Of a DNA stretch of 64,000 bases, positions 8,346 to 17,917 are shown one piece after another. Below the pieces are notes generated by a model. It did no database searches and was not told the origin of the DNA. It saw only the letters and a list, made by a program, of their open reading frames with translations. The translations under genes and the position numbers were made by a program. Source of the stretch: Halopelagius longus. Lineage in GTDB: Archaea > Halobacteriota > Halobacteria > Halobacteriales > Haloferacaceae. Position 1 is the first letter of the stretch. Each line of letters opens with the position of its first letter. The stretch is from the NCBI RefSeq assembly GCF_900100875.1, contig NZ_FNKQ01000004.1:242042-306041 (forward strand). The letters are read 5' to 3'.

Positions 8346-9130
8346 CGCCTCAGGGTCCTGGCGAGTCAGCACCGAACTCCGAGACGCGATCAGTCAGTCA
8401 GCCGATGGCGTTCGGACGAGTTCTAAAACGAGCGCTGACACGACTTCAGCGTGACCCGCTTCTCGGACTTCCGTTCGTGATCGCCGGGGTAGTTATCGCA
8501 CTTGCGGACGCGATTCGAGCGTGGGACCCCATCCCCGTGACGACTCCGGAATGGGTCGGAAAAGCGCTCAGCGTCCAATATTCGTTCTTCCCGAGCGGTC
8601 CTGCCCGGACCGTCAGAACGCTCAGTGCAGTCGTCGACCTTCGAACGCCGTACGCTCTCGGTGCTGTCACACTCGAAGTTGCGGTCTTCTTCGTGGTCGG
8701 ACTCGCAGGGTGGGTCACGATCACTCGTGCGTTGGATACCGATCGACACCTCGGATCGCTCGTCCGGTATCTCGGTGTCTTCGGATCGACCGGCGTGATT
8801 CCCGTCCTCCTCGGCCCGACGTCCGTTTCCCTCGATAGTCTGCCGCTTACGTTATTAGGACTCGTGATCGTATCGGTCGTCTCCGTGCGGTTCTTCCTGT
8901 TTTCGGGCTTCGTCGGTAGGGGAGACCGGGTCGCAGTCGCACTCAAACGGAGCGTGTGCGCCTCGAAAGGGGCGTTCTGGCCGCTGCTCTCACTCGTCGT
9001 CATCTTCGGAGTCGGGTACTGGGTACTCGCCCAGGTTCCACTCGTCGGGGGCTTTCTGAGTACGGGTATCGTCGCCCCCCTTCACTCGGTTGCACTCGCC
9101 GTTCTCCTCGAACAACGGGGTGACTGCTGA
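8342..9130 (+). CDS. Membrane protein coupled to the propeller protein
   Basis: The 262-residue protein has a polar, Ser-rich N-terminus of about 25 residues and then about six hydrophobic segments, including LPFVIAGVVIALADAI, LEVAVFFVVGLAGWVTI and PLLSLVVIFGVGYWVLA. The start ATG overlaps the upstream stop (ATGA). The fold resembles the DUF4013/glycerophosphoryl-diesterase-associated membrane proteins of haloarchaea, but I am not certain. A role anchoring or serving the exported propeller is suggested only by coupling. It is convergent with the next gene. Confidence 0.7.
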   Translation: MTPQGPGESAPNSETRSVSQPMAFGRVLKRALTRLQRDPLLGLPFVIAGVVIALADAIRAWDPIPVTTPEWVGKALSVQYSFFPSGPARTVRTLSAVVDLRTPYALGAVTLEVAVFFVVGLAGWVTITRALDTDRHLGSLVRYLGVFGSTGVIPVLLGPTSVSLDSLPLTLLGLVIVSVVSVRFFLFSGFVGRGDRVAVALKRSVCASKGAFWPLLSLVVIFGVGYWVLAQVPLVGGFLSTGIVAPLHSVALAVLLEQRGDC

Positions 9131-9173
9131 CCGGATGCCAGTGTCGCCCTCGCCCTCAGGGCACACAACGGAA

Positions 9174-9692
9174 TCAAGCGAGCAGCCAATCCACGCTCGA
9201 TGCGCAGACGGACGAACCGCCGGAACCATCTTCCCTGAGCGTGAGGGTGTGTTCCTGCTCGCGTTGTGTGCAGCTCACGATCTTCGTGTGCACGTGTGTT
9301 TCGTTGTCACCGAGGTCCTCGACGACGTAGACGGTGACGTTACCCGGCGTCCAGTCGGTGACCGTCATCGTCTCCTCTTCACCGGGGTCGACAGTGACGT
9401 GCCGGGTCGGAATCCCGTCGTCGACGAGAGTGACGTTCCGATACCCCTCCGGCCACACCATCTGGGAAAGCGTCGCGAGTCGCCGCTCCCCCTCTCGCGT
9501 GGTGACTGCGAAGTTCATCAGTAACGCCGTCTGCCGGTTTTCGGCCGTAAATGCCGTCACGCGGTACGTCGTCGTATCCTCGTTCGTCACCGTCATCGTC
9601 GGCGGTGAGGTGATTTCGTCGCCGGCCACGACCGAGACTCCACTCAGGAGGACGAGGACAGCGAGGAGGGCGGTAATTCGTCGGGAGACCAT
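9174..9692 (-). CDS. Secreted protein with Sec-type signal peptide
   Basis: The 172-residue protein has a classic Sec signal (MVSRRITALLAVLVLLSG, cleavage probably after VVAG near residue 24) and then a Thr-rich, all-beta-looking domain (TMTVTNEDTTTYRVTAF, HVTVDPGEEETMTVTDW). Two Cys near the C-terminus (IVSCTQ and SSVCAS) could form a disulfide. No family is recognised; an immunoglobulin-like extracellular domain is a plausible fold. Confidence 0.65.
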   Translation of the reverse strand: MVSRRITALLAVLVLLSGVSVVAGDEITSPPTMTVTNEDTTTYRVTAFTAENRQTALLMNFAVTTREGERRLATLSQMVWPEGYRNVTLVDDGIPTRHVTVDPGEEETMTVTDWTPGNVTVYVVEDLGDNETHVHTKIVSCTQREQEHTLTLREDGSGGSSVCASSVDWLLA

Positions 9693-9980
9693 ACGGGTAC
9701 ACCTCAGCCATCACTAAAATAGGTATCACTTACCTGTTTCACCCGGTCTCGCCGAGGCATTCTTGTAGATCACACCCACTATTCGTTAGGCCGTTCGTAT
9801 CTGCCACCACAGTACCCACGGAGCCGACCAATTCGAGACGGCTCCCCACCGGTCTCCCACCTGAAGAGATTATCCCGCTCGACTACCAAGAACCGATATG
9901 CAGTGGTGCGATCATCCAACGAGGTCATCCGGGCGTGTCGGTGTGAGGGCCCCGAACCGAAGCCCGAAGCGGGGTGTATC

Positions 9981-10631
9981 GTGACCGACGACCCCCTCCC
10001 GGCCGAACATCTCTCGCCGCTCGCCACGCTCGTCGACGAGGTGCTCGCGGGCGTCGGCTACGAGGTGACGGCCGCCACCGACGCCATCGACGACGCCGTC
10101 CCCGGCTACGGCGGTCTCTTCGACCCCGCGACCACCTCGGCCGAGTTGCGTCGCGCACTGGAAAGCCTGCTTGAGTCGGGACTCACCCGACCGTCCGTCC
10201 CCGAGGCGACGAGCGACACGTTCGTCCTCTACGTCGACGGCAGTTCGCGCGGCAACCCCGGTCCCGCGGGTGCGGGCGCTGTCATCATGGACGCCGCGGA
10301 GGAGGAACTCGCCCGTCTCGGCCGACCGGTCGGCTCCCGGACGGGGAACAACACCGCCGAGTACGTCGCCCTCCAACTCGGGCTCTCCGAACTGCTGGCG
10401 CGTTACGAGCCACGCAGGCTGGAAGTGCGCATCGACTCGATGACGGTCATCCGAGACGTCTGGGGCGGAAACGACCCGACGGAACCGGGCGTCGAGACGT
10501 ACAGCGAAGCCGTCACGGCGGCGCTATCGAGCATCCCGGACCACCGGTATACGCATCTGGCCGACAGCGACCCGAACCCAGCCGACGCACTGGCGACGGT
10601 GGGAGCCGATATCGCGGCCTTTGGGCCCTGA
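9981..10631 (+). CDS. rnhA: Ribonuclease HI
   Basis: This protein of about 216 residues hydrolyses RNA in RNA-DNA hybrids. The RNase H core lies in the C-terminal two thirds. The catalytic acids are visible in YVDGSSRGNPGPAG (Asp), NNTAEYVALQLG (Glu), EVRIDSMTVIRDV (Asp) and LADSDPNPADALA (Asp). About 75 N-terminal residues form a separate helical domain, as in other haloarchaeal RNase HI proteins. The GTG at 9981 gives the start MTDDPLPAEHLSPL; the frame is open further upstream, so the start is uncertain. Confidence 0.88.
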   Translation: MTDDPLPAEHLSPLATLVDEVLAGVGYEVTAATDAIDDAVPGYGGLFDPATTSAELRRALESLLESGLTRPSVPEATSDTFVLYVDGSSRGNPGPAGAGAVIMDAAEEELARLGRPVGSRTGNNTAEYVALQLGLSELLARYEPRRLEVRIDSMTVIRDVWGGNDPTEPGVETYSEAVTAALSSIPDHRYTHLADSDPNPADALATVGADIAAFGP

Positions 10632-10971
10632 TAAGGCGCTACGTTGTTACCCCTTCTGTAAGAGTATCTAGGATAGTTCCCGTTTCGTACTGGGTCTCCA
10701 AGGAGTGGCAACGATGCGTACGCCGTCACCGGGTGTACGCTCCGATATGAACTACCGACTTTCCGTGGTCGACGGCGTTCCGGCGTTTAGCCGCCTCGGA
10801 GACGTACGGCCACAATCTTGTCACCGAAATTAGCGGTTGGGAGGCGTCTGAACGCCGCAACGCACGTTTCCGTCCGAAGGTATCGGTGAAAGTATATAGG
10901 GGTATCCCAGAACGAAACAGCGGTGAGATCTCATTCTACGAGTTGAGTTTCGAACGACTCCGACGGGAGTG
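10632..10971. other. 340-bp gap before the Bat-like regulator
   Basis: No gene is seen. AGTATATAG at 10891-10899 is a good TATA box for the regulator at 10972, with a leader of about 50 nt. Confidence 0.45.
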
Positions 10972-11625
10972 ATGTCCAAAATCGCGAACACGATCGACGA
11001 GGTTCGGAGCATCGAACTCGACAACGCCTTCTACGTCGAGGACGGGAAGTGGATCGAGTCACTCACGATCTCTGCGACGGAGGATTTCGATCCGGCGGAC
11101 TTCGTGAGCGGAATCTCCGGGACGACACTCTTCTATACGCGCACGATTCCGACGGGTCCGACCGGCGTGACGGTAAAACGCCTCACGCTCCTCGCTACCG
11201 AATCCTACCCGTTCATCTTAGGCATCGTACTTCGGAAAGAAGCGATCCCGAACCGGATCGTCTACCAAGACGGCCTGTTCGAGGTCGTCGTTACGACCCG
11301 CGAGTGGGAGGACTTTCGGGAACTCGCCGACGAGATAAAGGAGACGCTCGGAACGTTCGAACTACAGAGCGTAAACCAGATCGAACAGCCGGGCGAACCC
11401 CTCGATAGCGGACGGTTAATGGAGGTCTTAACCACGAAGCTCTCCACCGAACAGCTGGAAATCCTGGAGACGGCGTACACGTTCGGCTACTTCGACGTTC
11501 CACGGGAGGTTTCGGCCAAAGAACTCTCCGAGGAACTGGACATCGCGCAGTCCACGCTGAGTGAGCGACTCCGAACCGCCGAACGGGCTCTGCTCGAACT
11601 GATCTACGGCCCGAACGATTTCTAA
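10972..11625 (+). CDS. HTH_10 (bacterio-opsin activator-type) regulator
   Basis: The 217-residue protein ends with the haloarchaeal Bat-type helix-turn-helix (about residues 155-207, LSTEQLEILETAYTFGYFD and AKELSEELDIAQSTLSERLR). The N-terminal 150 residues are a mixed alpha/beta sensor-like domain without a recognised ligand motif. A GTG directly before the ATG is an alternative start. It lies about 120 nt upstream of the family-5 ABC importer on the same strand, so control of that importer is plausible but unproven. Confidence 0.85.
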   Translation: MSKIANTIDEVRSIELDNAFYVEDGKWIESLTISATEDFDPADFVSGISGTTLFYTRTIPTGPTGVTVKRLTLLATESYPFILGIVLRKEAIPNRIVYQDGLFEVVVTTREWEDFRELADEIKETLGTFELQSVNQIEQPGEPLDSGRLMEVLTTKLSTEQLEILETAYTFGYFDVPREVSAKELSEELDIAQSTLSERLRTAERALLELIYGPNDF

Positions 11626-11674
11626 CGAACGGTCCCCGCCGAGAGTTCCGTGCGAACGTCAGGCGCTAGACATT

Positions 11675-11683
11675 CCTTATAAA
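11675..11683 (+). promoter_or_regulatory. TATA box of the first ABC importer operon
   Basis: CTTATAAAG lies 66-74 nt before the chosen ATG at 11749. That leaves a short leader containing a GGAGGG element 4 nt before the ATG, which decides the start codon. Confidence 0.5.
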
Positions 11684-11748
11684 GAACGATGTTCATCATT
11701 GTCCTTCGGGAATATATTGAGTGTGAATACCTCTCAATGGAGGGGTAC

Positions 11749-13686
11749 ATGGCGTCGAAAGACCGTGACAAATCGGAGCGTTCGGGTGGAGACGACCAGT
11801 TCAGTCGGCGCGAGTACCTCGCGACGACCGCGGCCGGGACGGCTGCGCTGACCGCGCTGGCTGGTTGTAGCAATCGATCCAACAGTAGCGGAACGAGTAG
11901 CGGGCAGAGCCTCGAGGCGAAGGTCCCCGAGGGGACGCCCGAATCGGTCGAGACCAAGTACTGGCACGATTGGTCGAACATCGACGCGGAGAAGCCCCCG
12001 CTCGACTACGCCGCGAAAGCGGGCGCCGTCCTCGATCCGATTCCGGTCGAGTTCTCGAGCGAAGACGACCCGTGGATGCGCGAACACGCGCTCATGGTGA
12101 AGCGGGCGGCGAACGACCTCGGTCTCTCCGTCTCGCTCAACGACCGGCCACTCAACCAACTCTACGCGCAGAGTTGGAACACGCCGGGCCTACAGGCCGT
12201 CATCTCGATGAGCACACACGGCCCCGACCCGCAGCGTGGACTCGATCCGAATCCGCTCCTGATGCGTCGGCACAAGGACAACCCCTCGAACTACGACAAC
12301 TACGTCAACCCCGAACTGAACGAGATTCTGGAGAAACAGCGAACCGTAACCGGGGACGAGAAGAAGCGCCAAGAGCTGGTTTCGAAGGCCCAGCGGATAT
12401 TCGCCGAAGACGTCGGCGGCATCATCAGCCTGTTCCCGGACGTCATCACGGCGGCGAACCGGAAGAAGTGGGAGGGGTACGTGAAGACACCCGGTAACGG
12501 GCCGACCGGCGACTCGTTCAGGTGGTCGGAGGTCAACCTCCAGCCGAAGACCGACGAGACGACGTACGTCAAGGGCGTGACGACGTCGATGAACTCCCTC
12601 AACCTCCCGTGGGCGGCGGGGGGTGCCGAGGAGAAGCGCCTCAAGTACGTCTACGACGGCCTCTTCGACGCGACGCCGGACCTCGAAGTCGTGCCGGCAC
12701 TCGCGACGAACGCCGAGTTCGTGGACGACACCACCGTCGAACTCGACCTTCGGGAGGGCGTCAATTGGCACGACGGCGAGTCGTTCACCGCGGAGGACGT
12801 CAAGTTCACCGTCGACCTCTACAAGGAGCACTCCTCGACCAGTCAGGTCCCGTTCTACGAACCCATCGAGAGCGCGGAGGTCCTCGGCGACCACAAGGTG
12901 CGATTCAACCTGAAGTACCCCGACGCCGCGTTCACGACGCAACGCGTCGTCCGCAGCGTCATCATTCCGAAGCACAAGTGGAAGGACGTCGACAACCCGT
13001 CCCAGCACAACCCGGAGAACCCGGTCGGGACGGGGCCCTTCAAGTACGAGAGTTGGGAGCAGGGGTCGAAGCTCACCGTGTCGGCGAACAAAGACCACTG
13101 GCTGTTCGACGAGGAGACGCGCGGAAAGTACCTCGGCGACCGCCTCGCGAGCGGTTCGGGTATCGACGGCGTCGTCTGGGTGAACGTCGGAAACGTCGAT
13201 TCCATGTTGGGAGCGCTCCAGCAGGGCAAAATCGACGCTATCGGGACGACGCTATCGAACGGTCAGGCGGACCGGGCGGCGAAGACCGACGGCATCGAGA
13301 AGATGGTCGCCGACAACTTCGCGCCGCTCGACGTGAAGCTGATGTTCTCCTGTCCGCTCGTCCGGGACAAGGAGTTCCGCGTCGCCCTCGCGAAGGCGGT
13401 CGACAAGAAGGGGTTCACCGAGAGCGTGCTGCAGGGCAGAGCGACCGTTCCCAAGGGCGAGAACCCGATCTCCCCGATCAACCCGTGGCACACCGAGGAC
13501 ACCCCGGAGTACTCCCACAGCGTCGACGAGGCGAAGACGATCCTCGAGAAGGCGGGCTACACCTGGGACTCCGAGGGGAACATCCGCTTCCCGAACGGCG
13601 ACGCCTGGGCCGCCTTCGTCGAGCGAATACAGACCGGGAACACGCACAAGCGCCGCGAGGAACTCGGGCAGTCGGACTTCTCGTAA
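11749..13686 (+). CDS. Family-5 ABC substrate-binding lipoprotein, apparently circularly permuted
   Basis: The 645-residue protein has a Tat signal (SRREYLATTAAG) and lipobox (TALAGC, Cys40), so it is a membrane-anchored solute-binding protein. Segment order is unusual. Residues about 85-250 hold what is normally the C-terminal half of family-5 proteins (RAANDLGLSVSLNDRP, NYVNPELNEILEKQR, AQRIFAEDV, NRKKWEGY). Residues about 300-640 then hold the usual N-terminal half (YDGLFDATPDLEVVPALA, LREGVNWHDGESF) up to KAGYTWDSEGN and stop. The start was chosen by the SD-like GGAGGG. It leads an operon with permease and ATPase genes; the solute may be peptide or oligosaccharide. Confidence 0.88.
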   Translation: MASKDRDKSERSGGDDQFSRREYLATTAAGTAALTALAGCSNRSNSSGTSSGQSLEAKVPEGTPESVETKYWHDWSNIDAEKPPLDYAAKAGAVLDPIPVEFSSEDDPWMREHALMVKRAANDLGLSVSLNDRPLNQLYAQSWNTPGLQAVISMSTHGPDPQRGLDPNPLLMRRHKDNPSNYDNYVNPELNEILEKQRTVTGDEKKRQELVSKAQRIFAEDVGGIISLFPDVITAANRKKWEGYVKTPGNGPTGDSFRWSEVNLQPKTDETTYVKGVTTSMNSLNLPWAAGGAEEKRLKYVYDGLFDATPDLEVVPALATNAEFVDDTTVELDLREGVNWHDGESFTAEDVKFTVDLYKEHSSTSQVPFYEPIESAEVLGDHKVRFNLKYPDAAFTTQRVVRSVIIPKHKWKDVDNPSQHNPENPVGTGPFKYESWEQGSKLTVSANKDHWLFDEETRGKYLGDRLASGSGIDGVVWVNVGNVDSMLGALQQGKIDAIGTTLSNGQADRAAKTDGIEKMVADNFAPLDVKLMFSCPLVRDKEFRVALAKAVDKKGFTESVLQGRATVPKGENPISPINPWHTEDTPEYSHSVDEAKTILEKAGYTWDSEGNIRFPNGDAWAAFVERIQTGNTHKRREELGQSDFS

Positions 13687-13895
13687 CCACCCACGCGACC
13701 ACCTGACCCGACTCAACTCATGGTTCCGCACCCAACGCCGTCGCGGAAGCGACCAACGCCCAGTCGAGATATGCATTCGATTCCAGACACCACGGGAGCG
13801 ACCCCACGTCAGTACGCCGCGTGCGGTCGCCGCGTGAACGAACGACCCCGAGACGCACAGCCCGACGTGACCGCCGGAGACCGAGAGGTGACGCG

Positions 13896-14891
13896 ATGAG
13901 CGAGTTCCAGCGCTTCCTCGCGAAGCGGTTCGCCATCGCCGCGGTGCTGACCTTGGTGGCGGTTTCGGTCATCTTCGTCGTCCTGCGGCTCCTGCCGGGG
14001 AGTCCCTTCGAGGCGCTCATCACAGCGGGTAACCTCACCGAACAGCAGGTCGACGAGATTATGGCCATGTACGGGCTGAACCAGCCCCTCTGGCAGCAGT
14101 ACCTGACGTACCTGAAGAACATCCTCACCTTCCAGTTCGGGTACTCCATCCTCCAGAGTCAGCCGGTCTGGCAGGTGATCCGGCCGAAACTGTTCAACAC
14201 GCTCATCCTGCTCGTGCCGGCGCTCGTTACGACGGCGGTTCTGAGCACGCTGCTCGGCATGTTCGTCGGGTGGAACCGCGGGAGCAGGCTCGAGAAGTTC
14301 AGCATCATCACGACGACGTACCTCCGGTCGACGCCGGTGTTCATCACGGCGATAATCTTCGTGATCGTCTTCTCGTACACCCTGAACGTCGTCCCCGCGT
14401 TCGGGATGCGCGACATCACCGCGGCGCCCAGCGGGTTCGCGGAGACGTACCTCTCGATGGACTTCCTCCACCACTACATCCTGCCGTTCAGCGTCGCCGT
14501 CCTCTACTACAGCGGTGACTTCCTGTTACTCGCACGGAACGGCGTCATCGAGAAGAAAGGCTCCGAGTTCCTCAAACTCCACAAGGCGAAGGGACTGACC
14601 GAACTCGAGCAGCTCGCTCGCGCCGGCAGAAACTCGATGCTGCCGGTCCTCACGTACTTCGCGCTTCGGCTCGGGATGATCTTCCAGGGCCTCATCCTGC
14701 TGGAAGTCGTCTTCGCGTGGCCGGGTATCGGCCGCGCCCTCGTCATGGCCATCCAGCAACAGGACTACCCCGTCGTCCAAGCGGCCGTGTTCATCATGGC
14801 GCTGGCGGTCATCATCGCGAACCTCGTCGCCGACGTCCTCTACGCGTACTTCGACCCGACCGTCTCGACCAGCGGAGGTGGGACCGCATGA
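13896..14891 (+). CDS. ABC importer permease, DppB-type
   Basis: The 331-residue inner permease has about six membrane segments. The N-terminal signature (RFAIAAVLTLVAVSVIFVV, then LLPGSPFEAL and QYGL-like MYGLNQPLWQQYLTYLKN) is characteristic of DppB/OppB proteins. The EAA-type cytoplasmic loop lies around RARNGVIEKKGSEFLKL to KGLTELEQLARAGRNSMLP. A GAGGTGA ribosome site precedes the ATG at 13896. The 209-nt spacer after the binding protein is unusually long for the operon and may hold a processing or attenuation site. Its stop overlaps the DppC ATG. Confidence 0.88.
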   Translation: MSEFQRFLAKRFAIAAVLTLVAVSVIFVVLRLLPGSPFEALITAGNLTEQQVDEIMAMYGLNQPLWQQYLTYLKNILTFQFGYSILQSQPVWQVIRPKLFNTLILLVPALVTTAVLSTLLGMFVGWNRGSRLEKFSIITTTYLRSTPVFITAIIFVIVFSYTLNVVPAFGMRDITAAPSGFAETYLSMDFLHHYILPFSVAVLYYSGDFLLLARNGVIEKKGSEFLKLHKAKGLTELEQLARAGRNSMLPVLTYFALRLGMIFQGLILLEVVFAWPGIGRALVMAIQQQDYPVVQAAVFIMALAVIIANLVADVLYAYFDPTVSTSGGGTA

Positions 14892-15808
14892 GCGCGGAGT
14901 CGAAGAACGGTGCGGTCGTCTTCGAACGGGTCAACGCCTGGAAGCGCGCGCTGAAGGAGCAACTCGCGTTCGTCCGCCAAGACAGGCTCGCGTTGGCGGG
15001 AGCCCTCATCATCGGGGCCTTCATCCTCCTTGGCCTCTTCGGACCGGTACTCGCGCCGCACGACCCCATCGGCTACGACGTCAAGAACGCCGACGGGAGT
15101 ATCATGCGGCTCTCGTCGCCGAACGCCGCGGCGCCGTTCGGCACCACGGCCTACGGGAAAGACGTGCTGAGCCAGTTCCTCGCGGGCGCGCGGCCGACGT
15201 TCATCGTCGGACTGTTCGGCGGCATCGGAACGGGTGCGATCGGGTTCCTCGTCGGACTCGTGAGCGGGTACTACGGCGGGTGGGTCGACGAGGTGCTGAT
15301 GCGCCTCACCGACCTGACGTTCTCGCTCCCGTTCACCCCGATGGCGCTGCTGCTGTTGACGTTCATGACGCCGAACATCTGGCTCATCACGGGCGTGATA
15401 GCCGCGTTCCTCTGGAAGATGCCGGCCCGCGTCGTCCGCTCGGAGGTCCTCTCCGTCCGCGAACGGACGTTCGTCAAGTCCGCGCGCGCGAGCGGAGCGA
15501 GCAACCTCCGGACGATGTTCTACCACGTGGCGCCGAACGTCCTGCCGATCGGCTTCCTGTACACGGCCTACGGCGTCGCGTGGTCCATCGCCGCGCAGGC
15601 GAGCCTCGCGTTCCTCGGCTTCGGCGATCCGACGACGACGAGTTGGGGCCGCATGCTCCGGATGGTGTTCACGTCCGGAAACATCCGCATCGCCTGGTGG
15701 TGGGTCCTGCCGCCGGCTGTCGGCATCGCCGCGATTACGACCTCGGTGTTCCTCGTCGGTCGCGCCTACGAGGAAGTCATCAACCCCGAAATCCAGACCG
15801 AATCATGA
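14888..15808 (+). CDS. ABC importer permease, DppC-type
   Basis: The 306-residue second permease starts in the ATGA overlap at 14888. It has the DppC hallmarks: an N-terminal helix (LALAGALIIGAFILLGL), the periplasm-side motif VLAPHDPIGYD, then APFGTTAYGKDVLSQFLAGAR, and the EAA loop RERTFVKSARASGASNLRTM followed by HVAPNVLP. About six membrane helices. It ends overlapping the fused ATPase gene, so stoichiometric expression is likely. Confidence 0.88.
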   Translation: MSAESKNGAVVFERVNAWKRALKEQLAFVRQDRLALAGALIIGAFILLGLFGPVLAPHDPIGYDVKNADGSIMRLSSPNAAAPFGTTAYGKDVLSQFLAGARPTFIVGLFGGIGTGAIGFLVGLVSGYYGGWVDEVLMRLTDLTFSLPFTPMALLLLTFMTPNIWLITGVIAAFLWKMPARVVRSEVLSVRERTFVKSARASGASNLRTMFYHVAPNVLPIGFLYTAYGVAWSIAAQASLAFLGFGDPTTTSWGRMLRMVFTSGNIRIAWWWVLPPAVGIAAITTSVFLVGRAYEEVINPEIQTES

Positions 15809-17889
15809 GTCTCCTCGACGTCACAGACCTCAAGGTCACGTACGACACGCAAGACAGCAAAGTTCACGCAGTCAACGGAATCTCGTTCAGCATCGACGAG
15901 GGCGTCAACTACGGACTCGCCGGCGAGTCCGGGTCCGGAAAATCGACTGCGGCCGAAGCGATACTGGGGCTCCTCCCCGACAACGGGAACGTCGAGGGGG
16001 GGCAGATCGAGTTCAAGGGCAAGGACCTGACGACCCTCTCTGAGCAGGAACGCCGTGACATCCTGTGGGAGGACATCGCGTACATCCCGCAGAGCGCCAT
16101 GGACTCGCTCGACCCGGTGATGTCGACCGGCGCCCAGATCAGGCAAGCGATCCAGAAACACCGGGACGTCTCGAAGTCCACCGCGCGGGACCGAGTGCGG
16201 GAACTGTTCGACCTCGTCGGACTCGACCCCGACCGGATCGACGACTACCCGCACGAGTTCAGCGGCGGGATGCGCCAGCGCGTCACTATCGCGATGGCGC
16301 TGGCTCTGGAACCCGACCTCATCATCGCCGACGAACCGACGACCGGACTCGACGTCATCGTCCAAGACAAGATCATCGACAAGATACTGGAGATCCAAGA
16401 CCGGATCGACAGCTCGCTTCTCCTCATCACCCACGAAATCGGCGTCATCGCCGAGACGTGCGACGAACTCTCGATCCTCTACGGCGGGAAGGTGATGGAA
16501 CAGGGGAGCGTCGACAACGTCCTCATCAACCCGACGAACCCCTACACGATGGGGTTGAAGAACTCGTTCCCGGAACTCGACGAGATAGGGACCGATCCGG
16601 TCTCGATTCCGGGGTCGCCGCCGAATCTCGACAGCGAGCCCACCTCGTGCGTGTTCGAAGACCGGTGTCCGTTCGCGACCGAGGAGTGCGCGGAGTCCCA
16701 CCCCGACCCGGTCGACCTCCCGAACCGGAACCACAACTCGGCGTGTCACAACATCCGGCAAGCGGCGCAGATGCGCGAGGAAGCGCAGGACCCGGAGGCG
16801 TGGGGAATCATCGAAGAGGAGTCCTCCGAATCCGATATCGGCGAGACCATCCTCGAGACGAAGGACCTCGAGAAGTGGTACCCCCAGAGTCAGACGATCC
16901 TCAGTAAGTTTCGGGGCGAGGACCCCAACTACGTCAGAGCCGTCGACGGGGTGTCGCTCACGGTACACCGATCCGAGGTGGTCGGCATCGCCGGCGAGAG
17001 CGGGTGCGGGAAGTCCACGCTCGGCGAGACGATGGCGCTCCTCGAGGAGCCGACCGGCGGCGAAATCACCTTCGACGGGAAGTCGAACGAGTACTACCAG
17101 GACGGGAACATGAAGGAGTTCCGCCGGAAGGCCCAGATCATCTTCCAAGACCCCTTCGACTCCCTCAACCCGAGACAGAAGGTCCGACAGCTCATCGGGG
17201 AGCCGCTGACGATCCACGACTATCGGACCGACGAACGCGAGGCGGCCATAATCGAGACCCTCGAGAAGGTCGGGCTCACGCCGGCACGAAAGTTCCTCGA
17301 CCAGTATCCCCACGAACTGTCCGGCGGCCAGCGCCAGCGCGTCGCCATCGCGCGGGCGCTCGTCCTCGACCCGGACTTCCTCATCTGCGACGAACCGGCG
17401 TCGATGCTCGACGTCTCGCTCAAGGTCAACCTCCTCAATCTGCTCCGCGACCTCGCCGACACGGAGGACATCGGCGTCGTCTACATCTCCCACGACCTCG
17501 CGAGCCTGACGCAGGTGTCGGACCGACTGGCCATCATGTACCTCGGCCGCATCGTCGAGGAGGGGACCGTCGAGAGCCTCGCGTCGCAGCCGCTTCACCC
17601 CTACACGCGCTCGCTCCTCTCGGCGGCGCCGGAGAAGGATCCGTCGGTCGATCGCGAGCGAGTGCTCCTCGAGGGCGAGCCTCCGGACCCGGTGAACCTC
17701 CCGTCGGGGTGCGCGTTCGCGCCGCGGTGTCCGAAGGCGACGGAGGAGTGTCGCCGCTCGGAACCCGGCCTCGACGCCGCGACGAGAGAGAACCACTCGG
17801 CGGCGTGCTACTTCCCGGAAGACGAGGAGGGAAGCGTAGACGAGGTCGACGCCGACGCCCCGCAGACCGGCGAGTCGCTCGGCGACTGA
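15805..17889 (+). CDS. Fused ABC ATPase (DppD-DppF in one chain)
   Basis: The 694-residue protein contains two complete nucleotide-binding domains. The first has Walker A GESGSGKST (about 40-48), signature FSGGMRQR (about 152) and Walker B LIIADEPT (about 172). The second has GESGCGKST (about 397), LSGGQRQR (about 505) and FLICDEPA (about 527). Each is followed by the Cys-rich oligopeptide-transporter tail (CVFEDRCPFATEEC and CAFAPRCPKATEEC), which in related proteins binds an Fe-S cluster. These are normally separate subunits; fusion fixes the heterodimer. The start overlaps the permease stop (ATGA). Confidence 0.92.
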   Translation: MSLLDVTDLKVTYDTQDSKVHAVNGISFSIDEGVNYGLAGESGSGKSTAAEAILGLLPDNGNVEGGQIEFKGKDLTTLSEQERRDILWEDIAYIPQSAMDSLDPVMSTGAQIRQAIQKHRDVSKSTARDRVRELFDLVGLDPDRIDDYPHEFSGGMRQRVTIAMALALEPDLIIADEPTTGLDVIVQDKIIDKILEIQDRIDSSLLLITHEIGVIAETCDELSILYGGKVMEQGSVDNVLINPTNPYTMGLKNSFPELDEIGTDPVSIPGSPPNLDSEPTSCVFEDRCPFATEECAESHPDPVDLPNRNHNSACHNIRQAAQMREEAQDPEAWGIIEEESSESDIGETILETKDLEKWYPQSQTILSKFRGEDPNYVRAVDGVSLTVHRSEVVGIAGESGCGKSTLGETMALLEEPTGGEITFDGKSNEYYQDGNMKEFRRKAQIIFQDPFDSLNPRQKVRQLIGEPLTIHDYRTDEREAAIIETLEKVGLTPARKFLDQYPHELSGGQRQRVAIARALVLDPDFLICDEPASMLDVSLKVNLLNLLRDLADTEDIGVVYISHDLASLTQVSDRLAIMYLGRIVEEGTVESLASQPLHPYTRSLLSAAPEKDPSVDRERVLLEGEPPDPVNLPSGCAFAPRCPKATEECRRSEPGLDAATRENHSAACYFPEDEEGSVDEVDADAPQTGESLGD

Positions 17890-17917
17890 CTCACACCCCC
17901 GTATACCCCCTTTCCAA

